Shown: positions 1 through 10,265 of the stretch, piece after piece
Layout of the letters: the number at the start of each line of letters is the position of its first letter
Numbering within the stretch: position 1 is the stretch's first letter
Source of the DNA: Toxonevra muliebris
Taxonomy: Eukaryota; Arthropoda; Insecta; Diptera; Pallopteridae
DNA: 64,000 bases
Assembly: GCA_963691655.1 (NCBI GenBank)
Contig: OY829328.1
Location: 75,210,400 to 75,274,399, forward strand
Reading direction: 5' to 3'
Program-made: the position numbers and the translations under genes
Notes under the pieces: model-generated
The model's input: only the letters and a program-made list of their open reading frames with translations
Database searches by the model: none
What the model was told of the DNA's origin: nothing

Positions 1-351
1 TTTGAAAAATTCTATTGCTTTTGGCATTTAATTCATGATTACTTGCTCATTTATTTATATGTGTGGGTATATGCTGGCAGACACTTCCTTTGGAAGCAGA
101 TTAAAAGAAGTTAGAGCTTCTTCAATTCAGTTCCATTTTAGCTCATTTCCACTTCAGTTCCATACACATTTACATGAAAAGGCACCAAACAAAAAAAAAA
201 ATAAAATAAATTAAATCTACTAAAATATTAACAAAATTTTTCATGACTTATAATATAGAAAATGTAGGTATGCATTGACATATTTGTAAGTATAAATATT
301 TTATTACCAATTTAATTTCTTTTTTCTGAGTTTTTTTTTTTTCTTTTATAG

Positions 352-423
352 CCACTTATTTATTTGCCATCGCCAGGTTCTCCTGAAACAAAAATTCCAT
401 CAATAATTCGTCAATGTCTTTAA
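352..423 (+). CDS. Candidate terminal coding exon (weak)
   Basis: A long pyrimidine tract ending in TTTTATAG (about 331-351) looks like a splice acceptor. It is followed by 23 open codons reading PLIYLPSPGSPETKIPSIIR then QCL and a TAA stop at 421-423. Codon use is balanced rather than poly-A/T-like, unlike neighbouring chance frames. This could be the last coding exon of a host gene whose other exons lie upstream of the window. I do not recognise the peptide, and a chance pyrimidine tract is quite possible in this AT-rich DNA, so this is inference only. Confidence 0.2.
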   Translation, partial: PLIYLPSPGSPETKIPSIIRQCL

Positions 424-1344
424 AGATTTTTTTTTTCTAGAAAATAAAATTTTGCCTTTTCGATTTTGTAGTATTATGAAAATAAAATAGCCATAAGCTT
501 TGTTTTCTGTTCGGGGCGGCATGAAATTCTGTTGCCAGCATAAGGTAGAATATCAATAAAATATGATGTCCTTTTTTTTTTTTGTTATTGTAATGCCTGC
601 CAATAAATTTCTTTCGAAATGAATTTCGCTAAGGGCAATAAGTGAAATTAAAAATTTTGTTCTTTTATTTTTTTTTTTAATTTTAAAATATTTTGAAGCT
701 ACTCAAAGGGAAATTTGAACACTCTTAAGAATTATCGTCAAAGTTGATAGCACATTTCCTTAGAAATCTATACTTAATATGTATACTAAAAAATTTAAGT
801 GTATGAAGAATTTGTGATTTTTAGTTTTTTTCAGCTCTGAATTGCGAATAAATTCCTTTAGTCTGATAAAATAAATTAAAAATGAGTGTATTGCTTGCTG
901 CTACTCACATAGAAGTACGACCAGCTGGCAACATACAAAAAAATAATGTTACATCATAAATATGATTTTGAATAGCTGGCGAAATCTTTTAGAAAGAGTA
1001 TGGGATTTTTTTTTCACCCTGATCTCTGCGATAGTAGGATGGAATCAATAATGTAAGTTAACCAAAGGAACATTTAACATCAGCTTAACTATTTTAGATC
1101 AACGTGTTAAAACAAATTCCTAGATTTTATAGTAAGAATGTGCACTTGAGTCCATTAAAGCTGAACGTAAGGTATTAACTAAGTTAAGGGAGAAAAGAAG
1201 TAGTGCAAGAGAGGAGTAAGTATGATTAATTTGGTATTCGAGAGAGAGAACAAGAGAGCAATAAAACGATACATTTTCGGCATTTGTAAGCTCGTGTACT
1301 TGACTCGTGTTTTACTTCCTAAAAATCAATGTGGATTGCACAAA

Positions 1345-1560
1345 AAAATTTGAAAAGAGAGCCAACGAGTTGTTCATCTCTGAGTTGTAAACAACGAGTT
1401 CATATACTTACTTACGTCATACTTCAGCGAGTAATGTGTAAATGAGTTTTTTCGGCGAGAGCATGGTCTCTCGAACTCGTCGACATATTTCAAGTCTCAA
1501 CGAGTCTAAACTACTTCGTTCACTCATACATGCTTAATTGCACATATATACAATGCAATA
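1345..1560 (+). repeat. Dispersed repeat family A, copy 1
   Basis: Shares many blocks with 32540-32745 and partly with 34920-35000: CATCTC-GAGTTGTAAACA, CTTCAGCGAG, ATGAGTTTTTTCG, CAAGTCTCAACGAGT, TTCGTTCA-CATACATGC. Divergence is high. No coding content is seen, so it is probably an old non-autonomous mobile element. Confidence 0.5.
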
Positions 1561-2100
1561 TGCAAAACACATATGGAACTTTTTTTTTGACAATTCGCAG
1601 AATCTAACGGAATACGACGAAATGCTCTCCTACTCTCTCTCTCTCAATCTTTCATTTTATATTGAAGCAACAACTGCTCGCACATGGTGAAATCATGTAG
1701 AAGGTGATAGCAAGATTACAACAATTTCACCATAGCAAAAACAACACATCTTTGTTGTTGCGTCAAATATCATAAAATGTCACAATCAACAGTACAATAA
1801 AATAATAACAACATATTTTTGTTGTTGCATCCATAATGGTGGAGTGAAGAGAATGTAAAAATTCAGAGAAAAAACGTAAACAAACAATCAAAAGTAAACA
1901 ATGATTTTGATAATCTATGATATTGACCACGAAAAATGAAGAAGAATGAGTTGCTGGTAACTTCACCTGGTATAAATTCACCTTGAGCTCGCACTAGCAC
2001 TTATTCTCATCAAAAAGTTGAATGAGCACGAATACAGCTGAACGCCCTAAAAATTATATTTCTATATCAGCATAATTAAAAACTATTTTCTGTTATACCT

Positions 2101-2313
2101 CGTCTCCACTAGCAATGATTCATTGCTTGAAATTAAAAATTTGTTGTTATTTCCCATATAAAATGAAAAAACAAAAAACAAAATTTTTGTATTTTATACG
2201 GGAAACAACAACAAATTTTTAATGAAAAAACAAAAAACAAAATTTTTATATTTTATACGGGAAACAACAACAAATTTTTAAGTTCATGCAATGAATTATT
2301 GCTCGTGGAGACG
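2101..2313. mobile_element. Small inverted-repeat element (MITE-like)
   Basis: The ends are inverted: CGTCTCCACTAGCAATGATT at 2101 mirrors the right end ATTGCTCGTGGAGACG at 2298-2313. The inversion continues inward (AATTTGTTGTT / AACAACAACAAATT). Inside is a tandem duplication of about 58 bp (2163-2220 and 2221-2279). There is no coding capacity, and no target duplication is clear. Confidence 0.6.
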
Positions 2314-2350
2314 GGAGATTAGAGCATATTAAATTTTTCTATTACACTCA

Positions 2351-2363
2351 GCTGGCAACACTG
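2351..2363 (-). mobile_element. Orphan hAT-type terminus
   Basis: GCTGGCAACACTG is the mirror of the CAGTGTTGCCAGC terminal motif common in insect hAT elements. I found no convincing partner end within a few kb, so this is probably the remains of one end only. Confidence 0.25.
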
Positions 2364-2450
2364 TTTTACTCACGTTGAGTAATGTAAGTTGAATATTGAT
2401 TGTCTTACTTACTTTTTCACCACTTTTAGAGGAAAATTTTTTTTTATGTA

Positions 2451-3497
2451 GGGAAGACTGGGGTATTGTGGACCTCGAAATTTTTTTTTCACTTTGTGTT
2501 TCGTTTAATTTAAACACATTTGTCGCGAAACCTTCAACACAGATAAAACATTTTGCATGAAGTTTACATTGTACTACTTATATGCTGCCATATTGTAAAA
2601 TAAGAGCGTTCAGGAAATTATGGACCACTTTTGTCGGGGAATTACAGACCATTCAGTTGTTTCATTTGACCAGCTAACTTCTAGTATTTGATGCATATAA
2701 GTGATTTTTCATGCAAAATTTCAACACAGCATTAGTTTTTTGGCAATTTCGCATAGAGTTTTTGGTACGAAAATAATTTTTCAAATGTAAGTATACAATG
2801 TTGAGATTAGGTTTTCTTCTGTAGAAAATTTCGGTTACATTTCCAAAAAAAAAAGCAAACATATTTATTATTCATATATATATATGAAATCGAACATTGG
2901 AAAAATTAATCAGTAATATCGCTTCATTCTCAATAAAAATACACGTGAGCTCGACGCGATATTTTCCAAAAAATAAGTCCGGGACACCACAAAAGAAACA
3001 ACCATTTTCAACTGATTGTGAAATGGAAGAAGACATCAATTTCTTCATAGTTCGTAAGAAAAATATACCAATAAAGATAAAACGCCAAAATACCATCCAT
3101 TGCAATGAGTGCGATAAAGCTGTTCACTTGGCATGCGCCGGAATGACTGCCGATTACTGGACTTGTGAACATTGCATTTCGGACTGAATTTCATTGCCAT
3201 TTTTCACTTCATTTCACTTTGTTTCTCTTTAATAATGAGTTTTCTGTCATTTTAAATTAAAAATCAAGTTTTTCCACCACATTTTTTCATATTTATTCGA
3301 TTTACAAAGTGATTTTTCAAAATCGCAATTGATATAACTTGTATAATTTAATACAATTTGACCGGACTGTTGCGACTAAAAGAGAGGATATTTCTCGTAC
3401 TACATATTAAACTTTGAAATTTTCGAAAAAAGTTGTTTTGTTTTTGTTTAGTTTTTAGCCAAACGAATATGTGGCCCACAATCGCCCCAGTCTCCCC
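2451..3497 (+). mobile_element. TA-flanked pogo/Tigger-like element, internally deleted
   Basis: Terminal inverted repeats of about 25 bp: GGGAAGACTGGGGTATTGTG at 2451 and, on the other strand from 3497, GGGGAGACTGGGGCGATTGT. Both are flanked by TA (2449-2450 and 3498-3499), the target of Tc1/mariner/pogo elements. The total of 1047 bp is too short for a full pogo transposase. The only coding remnant is a C-terminal PHD-like finger (2897-3187). Some insect pogo/Tigger-like proteins end in such a finger. The superfamily assignment is inference from TA target, end structure and finger. Confidence 0.55.
2897..3187 (+). pseudogene. PHD-like zinc-finger C-terminal remnant of a transposase
   Basis: The 96-residue frame ends in a clear cysteine/histidine pattern, C-x2-C at HCNECDKAVHLAC followed by WTCEHC, the second half of a PHD or related zinc finger. 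The first metal ligands expected upstream of this pattern are not seen and there is no DDE or HTH domain, so the protein is a fragment. The start codon is only the first ATG of the frame; residues 1-60 show no family signature. It lies wholly inside the TA-flanked inverted-repeat element 2451-3497 and stops about 310 bp before its right end, where the C-terminus of a pogo-like transposase would be expected. It could alternatively be a captured host PHD exon. Confidence 0.4.
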
Positions 3498-3602
3498 TAC
3501 ATTTATTGCCTTTTTGTCGTCTCTTCCAAGAGTGGTGGATAACTGTTTAGGTGTCAATGTATGACCATCGAAGTGCTTTTCCGTTATGAGCAATAAAGCT
3601 GA

Positions 3603-3700
3603 GTTCTTCCTCTCTTTCTTTTTCTCTTTTTTTTTCTTTTTTTTTTCTCTCTCTTTTTCTCTCTCTCTTTTCTCTCTCTTTTTCTCTCTCTTTTGATGAC
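3603..3700 (+). repeat. Pyrimidine-rich simple repeat
   Basis: Alternating TCTCTC and TTTTTCTC runs over about 100 bp. Low complexity, with no other signal. Confidence 0.8.
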
Positions 3701-3979
3701 TCTCTTGCTGTTTAGTATAGTATTTTTTTATACTTCAAATTATTTCATTTGGTTTTGTTTCTTCAGATTTTCTTGCATAACACTAAGAATATTTTTTTTT
3801 TCTTTGAATTGGTAATCAATTTGAATTAATATTCAGTATGTAAATACTTATAATTTAAATTTTTTACATTCATTTATTTCCATTTACTTTTATACTCTGA
3901 GCAAAGAACTCTCAACTTGACGAGCTCTTGACTTCAAGAGAAATTTACTGTTATCATGAGTTAGTTTTGCAAGATTATA

Positions 3980-5262
3980 CAGGGTGACAATTGTAAAGTG
4001 ACGCAAGTTTAATACTGTGCAGCAAGCTTTGCCATTTACCGTTACTTTAATTTAAAAAGCAAATTCATTCATCATTGGCTTTGCTTTTAATTTCATTTGA
4101 ATTTTTGTTATTACATTTTGAAATTTCCATAAAAATGGACAAGGAAAATATTCGTCGTGAAATTATGAAATTTCATTTGGCAAATTATAGTAGCCGTCAA
4201 ATTGCAAAGGCTTTAAATTTGTCAAGTCGTACGGTAGACCGAGCTATTATTCGATATAATGAAACTGGGGGTTTTGGAGATAGAGACCGGGGAAAATTTT
4301 CAACAGTTGCCACTACTGGTTTAACAGAAAAAATTCGTAAACGAATCAAGCGAAATCCAAGGCGCTCAATGAGAAAAATCGCTAAGGAAGTGGGAGTAAA
4401 CCGTGAAACAGTGCGAATCATTGCAAAATCAAAGCTTAATCTTAAGCCGTACAAGCTCCGAAAAGCTCAAGATCTGACACAAAAAAAGAAAGATTTGCGA
4501 CTGCAATGATGCAAGGCGTTGCTACGCTTCTCCGTGTTAAAAAAAATTGAAAATATCTTGTTTGAGCAAAGATATCTTGGTTGAACAACATTTCAATGCG
4601 CAAAATGACCGAATGTGGCTAACATCATCATCGCAACCAAATAGGACTGTTGGCCGAGTTCAAAAGCCAGCTTCCGTTATGGTATGGGCTGGAGTTTCCG
4701 CTAATGCCAGAACCCCTCTAATATTCGTTGAAGAGGGTGTTAAAATTGACCAGGTTGTTTATCGGAGCATTTTAAATGAACATGTTCTTCCCTGGGCCCA
4801 AGATACATTTGGAAATGTAAACTGAACTTTCCAGCAAGATTCTGCACCTTCCCACATGGCAAAATTAACGCAAACATGGATAAAAGACAATTTTTCTGGA
4901 TTCATAACATCTCAAGAATGGCCACCATACTCCCCAGACTTGAATCCAATGGACTACTCTATTTGGAGTATTTTAGAGAGTAAGGCTTGTGCATCTCAAC
5001 ACCACAGTCTGGAGTCGCTGACAAATTCATTAGAGAAAGCCTGGACTGAAACTGATCAGGAAGTCCTGCGGCGAACAGTCCTACGATTTCCGGATCGATT
5101 GAAGGCATGTGTGCAGGCTAAAGGAGGTTATATTGAATGAGGTGGGGTTCAAATGAATGCGTATATATTCAGCAATGTTAACACTTAATTGTACTTAATG
5201 GAAGTACGTCCTTTTGAAAATAACTGCTGAAATGTGTGCGTCACTTTACGATTGTCACCCTG
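3980..5262 (+). mobile_element. Tc1/mariner element, DD37D (maT-like), both ends intact
   Basis: 1283 bp flanked by TA on both sides (3978-3979 and 5263-5264). The 26-bp terminal inverted repeats start CAGGGTGACAAT and end GTAAAGTGACGCA (3980-4005 and 5237-5262) with a single T/C mismatch. The spacing between the second and third catalytic aspartates is 37 residues, which places it in the DD37D group (maT-like). The near-identical ends suggest moderate age, but the transposase is broken. Confidence 0.9.
4135..5140 (+). pseudogene. DD37D (maT-like) transposase, inactivated
   Basis: The transposase would bind the terminal repeats and cut and join DNA at TA in the nucleus. The start is taken at 4135 (MDKENIRREIMKFHLANYSS), just downstream of the left repeat. 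The N-terminal ~110 residues hold two helix-turn-helix units (SRQIAKALNLSSRTVDRAI and MRKIAKEVGVNRETVRII). A TGA interrupts the frame at 4507-4509. A frameshift around 4550-4570 precedes SKDILVEQHF, where the first catalytic aspartate would lie. A second TGA at 4823-4825 stands just before FQQDSAPSH. The last part keeps WPPYSPDLNPMDYSIW with the third aspartate 37 residues after the second. The frame ends about 97 bp before the right repeat. At least two stops and one frameshift make it non-functional; copies elsewhere would have to supply transposase. Confidence 0.9.
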
Positions 5263-5264
5263 TA

Positions 5265-7227
5265 GACTGTAATTTTTGTTGTTATTTTCTATTTGGCTAT
5301 GTATGTATGTTATTGTTGTTTGTCAAGCCCGAAAAGAGAATGAGATCATCGAAATTTCATTTGTTTCCTCTTTTTAGAGTGTCTAAACTATTGCTCTTTT
5401 GAGAGGAGTACTTAAAATTTGTAAAACTGCCAAGAGAACTTATTGCGTATGAGAGAATTAAACTGCTCTCTTGAGTTAGAGGTGAGAAAACTTCTATGCT
5501 TTTTTTTTTTGCATTGTGTTATATAAAGTCTTCCGACGCGAAATAGCACATAAAATGGGAAATTTCCTATAGTGACGTTTTGATAATCAATGTACGATAT
5601 GTTCATTCAATTATAAAACGAAAAATCTACAGTACTCGCAAATAAGAATTCTCTTCCAACCGTCGCCTTCTAAATATTTGCAGGGTATAAAAACCATCAC
5701 ATTTCAGATTCCTGTAAATGTAGTAGAATTTACGAAATCAAAACAAGAACGTTAAAAAAAAAGTTATGCCATAAAAGCAAAACATTCCGCACGTCGTCGT
5801 CGTCGTCGTTTATAGTCATCGTCATCATTCTTGTCAGCTAAGAAAATTTCTAGAGCGCATAGAAGAAAAAAAAAATAATAAGCATCAACAGCAACATCTG
5901 TAGCAGCAAACATTAGTAACAGCAACAGCGGTAGGAGCGACAGCAACATCAACAGCAACGTATATGCAAGAATTATGAAATAGGAAAAGTGGTTTTCTAT
6001 TTTCCTAACATAAACCTACAAAAAATTTTTTTTGTGTTTTTGAAAAAGTTAAGAAAAAAAAAACAAAAAAAAAAACTTATTTGTTATGGCTAAAGTTATA
6101 TACGCTTTATTGCAATTTGTTTTGGCATTAAACTGATTTTTTAATGTGCGTGTGTGTGTGTAAAAGAATACAAGTGTGCGAGTATATGTGTGTCTTATGT
6201 GCATATGTTAACTTTAAGGTGGTTTATCCTGTCCCACTCTATGATTCCTTCGCCTTTTTGCTAGAGGTTGTTTAAAACTTTTCTTTGTCAAATATTGCTT
6301 ACATAATTTTTTTTTTTTTTCTTTTCATGTTTTTTATTTTTTTTTTTTTTTGTGTGTTCGTAATGGCGTGAAATTCACTTAATATTTGACTTTTTAAATT
6401 TTAAATTAGGTAGCATAAAATCTTCTTATGAGTTTCGTTCATTGAAAATAAAAAACAGAAGAAAAATTTCTTAAATTCTTGAAATTTTGCTCATTTTCTT
6501 TTCATTTTATTTTTAATTTTTTTTTTTTTTTTGGTATTTCTTTTTTGCTTCATTCCTTTAGAAGATTTTTTTTTTCTCTTGAACTTTTTTTTCATAGAAA
6601 TTCACTTAATTTTTAACGCGCCAAAGGCAAAAAATTTTACAAAAATTCTACGGAGTATGTCATTCATAGCAGCACAATAGAAGGTGCTGCCAAATCACTT
6701 GAATTTTTATTATTTCTTTCCTTCTTTTATATTTTTTTTTGGTTTTTGTGTTGGCTTTTGTGATTTCGTTTAAAATACCTTAAATTTCACTTAAGTTTTT
6801 TTTTTCTAGAAAAAGTTGAAAATATTATTTGCAAGTGTTTTATATAACAATTGAAAATTTGCTATTTCAAAAAAAGACTTCAGTTTTAATTGTAGCTGCA
6901 TTTGAACTCGCAATAACTTCTTAAGGTAAGTGGTATAGACATTGATATATTTTAGGGCGGATATATTTTATTTCAAACTTAAAGAGTTATCGCTTTAAGA
7001 GAGAACAATCTCACTGCTTAAGAATGTTTTTATAATCGTTAGTATCTAAACGCGAGGCTTACAAAAAATCCGTAAACTAAAGTGAAATGACGAAAGTGCA
7101 ACGACACATTGCGATAGCTGATTGCAGCTCCATGCCAAAACTATCCGGTACAGAAATTAAAATTAAGTAAGTTCAATCAATAACTATGTTAAAATGACAT
7201 TTCTATCTCTCAACCTAATCTAAGTCA
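5265..7227. other. No gene seen; simple-sequence rich
   Basis: AT-rich with long T runs (about 6300-6600), a GTC/CAG-type trinucleotide-rich patch (about 5790-5960) and a short TG tract near 6150. The open frames here are low-complexity chance frames. Confidence 0.6.
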
Positions 7228-7463
7228 GCTCTTAGACAGTGAGATTAATCTCATGAGATTTTTTTTTGCTTTCCCTTTTAAAGTTTCATACAGTAAGATA
7301 AGTTGCATGAGACTTTAGCCTATTTTTATTTGATACAAAGAAAAACGTCAAAAAAATTTCATTAAAAATACTGCTCGAGAGATTTTGTCTATCCCCCTGT
7401 CGTTTCTCCTCTCTCTCGCACATTTTTTCAAGTTGCATGAGATAAATCTCGCAGTCTTAGAGC
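7228..7463. mobile_element. Small inverted-repeat element
   Basis: GCTCTTAGACAGTGAGATTA at 7228 mirrors the right end ATAAATCTCGCAGTCTTAGA-GC ending at 7463, with about 28 bp inverted and a few mismatches. It is 236 bp with no coding content. Assignment as a MITE is inference. Confidence 0.5.
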
Positions 7464-7598
7464 AAACTAACATAATTCAGTAAATGAGAAAACTGTGTAA
7501 TTATTTTTCACTCTTTCTTAATTTGGGAGAGCGAAAATACTTCATATAAAAAAAAAATATGAGAGAGAATTTGCCGTTGAATTCGCCTATAGAGCAGT

Positions 7599-8487
7599 AG
7601 TTCATTCACGGTTGCCACTTTGGTACAATTCTACCAAAACTGGTACATTTTTTGCTATTTTACTACTTTTGGTACATTGGTACATGTTTTTAAAATGTTG
7701 GTACATTCTGTGGGCAAAGTTAGCTTTTATAATAATTAAGAATTGTAAACTTATGCTCAAAATATTTTTTGTTGAAAAAGGTGAAATTTAAATATATATA
7801 ATATATAATGCTTTCAAAAGAATTATGTGTCGGAAGTTAAGAGTCTCATTATATCTAGTATTATTGACATCTTAAATTGAAAAAAATTTTTTTTTTGGAG
7901 ATTATTTGACGATATTTTTGTAGTGTTTTTTGCGTTCAAAGTGGGCACCTAAGAAAAAGGTGGCCCGGGTGATTACAGTACTTGAAGTCTTCTTAAACAA
8001 CAAATTTAAATAGATTATTGTTTTGTACGTTAGTCATTCTAGCAGGTAGTAGATTTAAACATTTGGAATAAAAAATAACCAAATGGCGGACTTCCAAATT
8101 TTAATTATTTTTTTTAAATCGCGTTTTTTTTTGTTGAAAATCGTTGCAAAAAATAGGAAATAATGATTAAAAATAAACAATTCTACTACCTGCGAGAGCC
8201 ATTGGCGTGTAAAATAACACATTAAAAGTTCAGCCCAATCGGTTCTATAAAATTCTCTCAGATCCGGTAAAAAAATTTTGTTTCGAGAAAAACGCTTTTT
8301 AAGTTTTAACAACAGATAAAGTTTTCACAACAGGCGCTCTCGACTATGACCTATAACTTCGTTAATATTTTGAGTTTTGGTCTGAAAATACATTTAAAAA
8401 AAATTGGTACATTTCCCCCCATTTGGTAAATTTTTTTGCAAATATTGGTACAAAATAAAATGAGTAAGTGGCAACCGTGAGTTCATT
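7599..8487. repeat. 8-bp hAT target duplication AGTTCATT
   Basis: AGTTCATT stands immediately outside both ends of the hAT element 7607-8479 (7599-7606 and 8480-8487), an exact 8-bp direct repeat as expected for hAT insertion. Confidence 0.85.
7607..8479. mobile_element. Non-autonomous hAT element (hAT-1)
   Basis: Ends CACGGTTGCCACTT and, inverted, CACGGTTGCCACTT (right end AAGTGGCAACCGTG). Both subterminal regions carry repeated GGTACA/TGGTAC motifs. The 873-bp length and lack of a transposase frame mark it as non-autonomous. Its termini match hAT-2 (20644-21892) and hAT-3 (23654-25383), so those are relatives. A perfect 8-bp target duplication supports the class. Confidence 0.85.
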
Positions 8488-8971
8488 GTTGAATTCGCCT
8501 TTAAAGTAGTGCAGTTCAAAGAGTAGCATGCGCTTACAAGAGTATATCAAACTTAACTCGTTGCTTGCTCTTCTCACTCTATCCCAGCATAGGCCAAAGA
8601 GTAGCATGTGGGTAAATGAGCACAACAAATTTCACATTTATAGGGCTAGTTTCCATAGAAAGAGTACTCCGCCGATCATTGTGCATGTATAGGTGGCCAC
8701 CATTGCTCTATTCGTATGGATTCTCTTTTGGTGTTGTCGTTATTCATTGCATTTACTCCTTGATTAATTCTGATTCTTTTTCGTCTTTCTCCTTGCACAT
8801 TTCATATGTTCAAAGTTCATGGTTCTTTTATTTGTCTTCTTTGGTACAATAGATCTTATAGGTCGCAGTGCCTGACTTTCGGGTTGTCCCATCCTTTAAA
8901 TAATAATAATAAAAAGTACCAATTTAACTATGCTGCTTTTTAACCCATGAAAGAGTTTTGGTCCTATGACT

Positions 8972-9074
8972 AATGCCTGGTTTTCAGTATGTCAAATTCA
9001 ATGAAATTTGCACGCATGTTGGCAAATTTTAAATGGGAAATTCTCTTTTTTTCACTCTTTGAAAACCAAGCATA
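8972..9074. mobile_element. MITE family M, copy 1
   Basis: AATGCCTGGTTTTCA at the left mirrors TGAAAACCAAGCATAA at the right. The inner segment shares TATGTCAAATTCAAT-AAATTTGC and a CATG-TTGGCAAATTT block with copies at 25760, 34631 and 63567. About 100 bp, no coding content. Confidence 0.55.
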
Positions 9075-9380
9075 AGGCCAATTCCTTAGCAAAGTAATAT
9101 AATTGTTCGGTGTTTTCTATTCCAAGTCTCTTGGAATCCAAAATTTAACGACTTTATCTAACTTGATTAAGATTCAGAAAAAACTAATTTTGCATGTTCG
9201 TTGGTCAAGGGTGGTCAATTAGTTACACTGTAATTGATTTTAACTATTCTGTTTATTAGCTGTGACATTTAACATCACTTTAAGTTTAAATCATTCAACG
9301 AAGACTTTGTTAGGGCTTGGAAAAATCATAAAAAAAAACGAATTGGTATGGGAAAAACTGAAAATTGTTTAAGAAAATAT

Positions 9381-9639
9381 ACATATCGCTGCCTCAGTTT
9401 GCTAAGGACCTAACATCAAATTTTTCAAAATCGAGTTTTTGATGGATTATGATTAAGCATGTCCACTTTCATCTGTAACGAAAATTTTAGAGAACTACAC
9501 CGGAAACTTACGATATTTGCTTTTATTTTAAATTACAAATTCTTGAAGTAGTACTCCAAATTCCAAAATATTTTTTGCTTCTCCTGTAAAATTTGAAAAA
9601 TGCGTATTAAGACTTTAGCAAATTAAGGCAGCGATATGT
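9381..9639. mobile_element. Small inverted-repeat element
   Basis: ACATATCGCTGCCTCAGTTT at 9381 is inverted at the right end as AAATTAAGGCAGCGATATGT (9620-9639), and the inversion continues with TGCTAA/TTAGCA. 259 bp, no coding frame. Confidence 0.6.
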
Positions 9640-9662
9640 GACATAATGTAATGTAATGCAAG

Positions 9663-10040
9663 TTGGTGTGCGTGGCTCTTTCTCACAAACAGCTGCGCAG
9701 CAGAAAAGTGCTATTAAAAACCATAGAGCGAGCGCATGAGATGATACTTACAGCGCCGCTGACGTCAACGTCTCTGCTTGCATTGCTTGACCAATTCCCA
9801 TACGTTCACATAAGAAAGCTCAATTCCGACATCGGCTCTCTCCCAGTGTCTATTCATGTTCTCTCAGTCAGCTTTTGTACACATACATTTTTTTGCCCGT
9901 TTTCTCTCACCGATTTTCTGTTTGTTGGCGATGGAGAGAACGAGTACTGTACCAACAATTTTACACCGATTTTTGACGTTTGCCTTTTACAAATTTTGCA
10001 TCTCTGTTCCACTTATGTACGAATGGCAAAGAAACAATAG
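9663..10040 (+). other. Unassigned 125-codon open frame
   Basis: A 125-residue open frame in a locally less AT-rich patch (about 9660-9860). I recognise no domain. It contains no obvious signal peptide and ends in a hydrophobic, cysteine-containing tail. A second frame overlaps it, which argues for chance. It is listed only because it is the longest non-repeat, non-transposon frame in this part of the window. Confidence 0.1.
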
Positions 10041-10265
10041 AAATGCTAAATCGGTCGGTCAAAATCGTTGTTTATTGTACGATGGAACAAGAAAACAAAA
10101 CAAAAACAAAAAAAACAAACAAAAATCGATGTCTGCAAATGCAAACTAAGTAGCAAGCAATTGGGTAGGAGATAATTGTGCAAGGTGAGAGATGTAAATT
10201 AAAAGACCAGCAGAGAGCGAGAGAGCATTTCGGACTCTCTTTGGTAGCTAACGACTTAGTGCTTT

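Larger units (their letters stand above)
1..2098. other. Non-coding AT-rich stretch
   Basis: Apart from the candidate exon at 352-423 and the dispersed repeat at 1345-1560, I see only AT-rich unique-looking sequence with poly-T runs and short CT microsatellites (about 1630-1650). No open frame resembles a known family. Confidence 0.6.
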
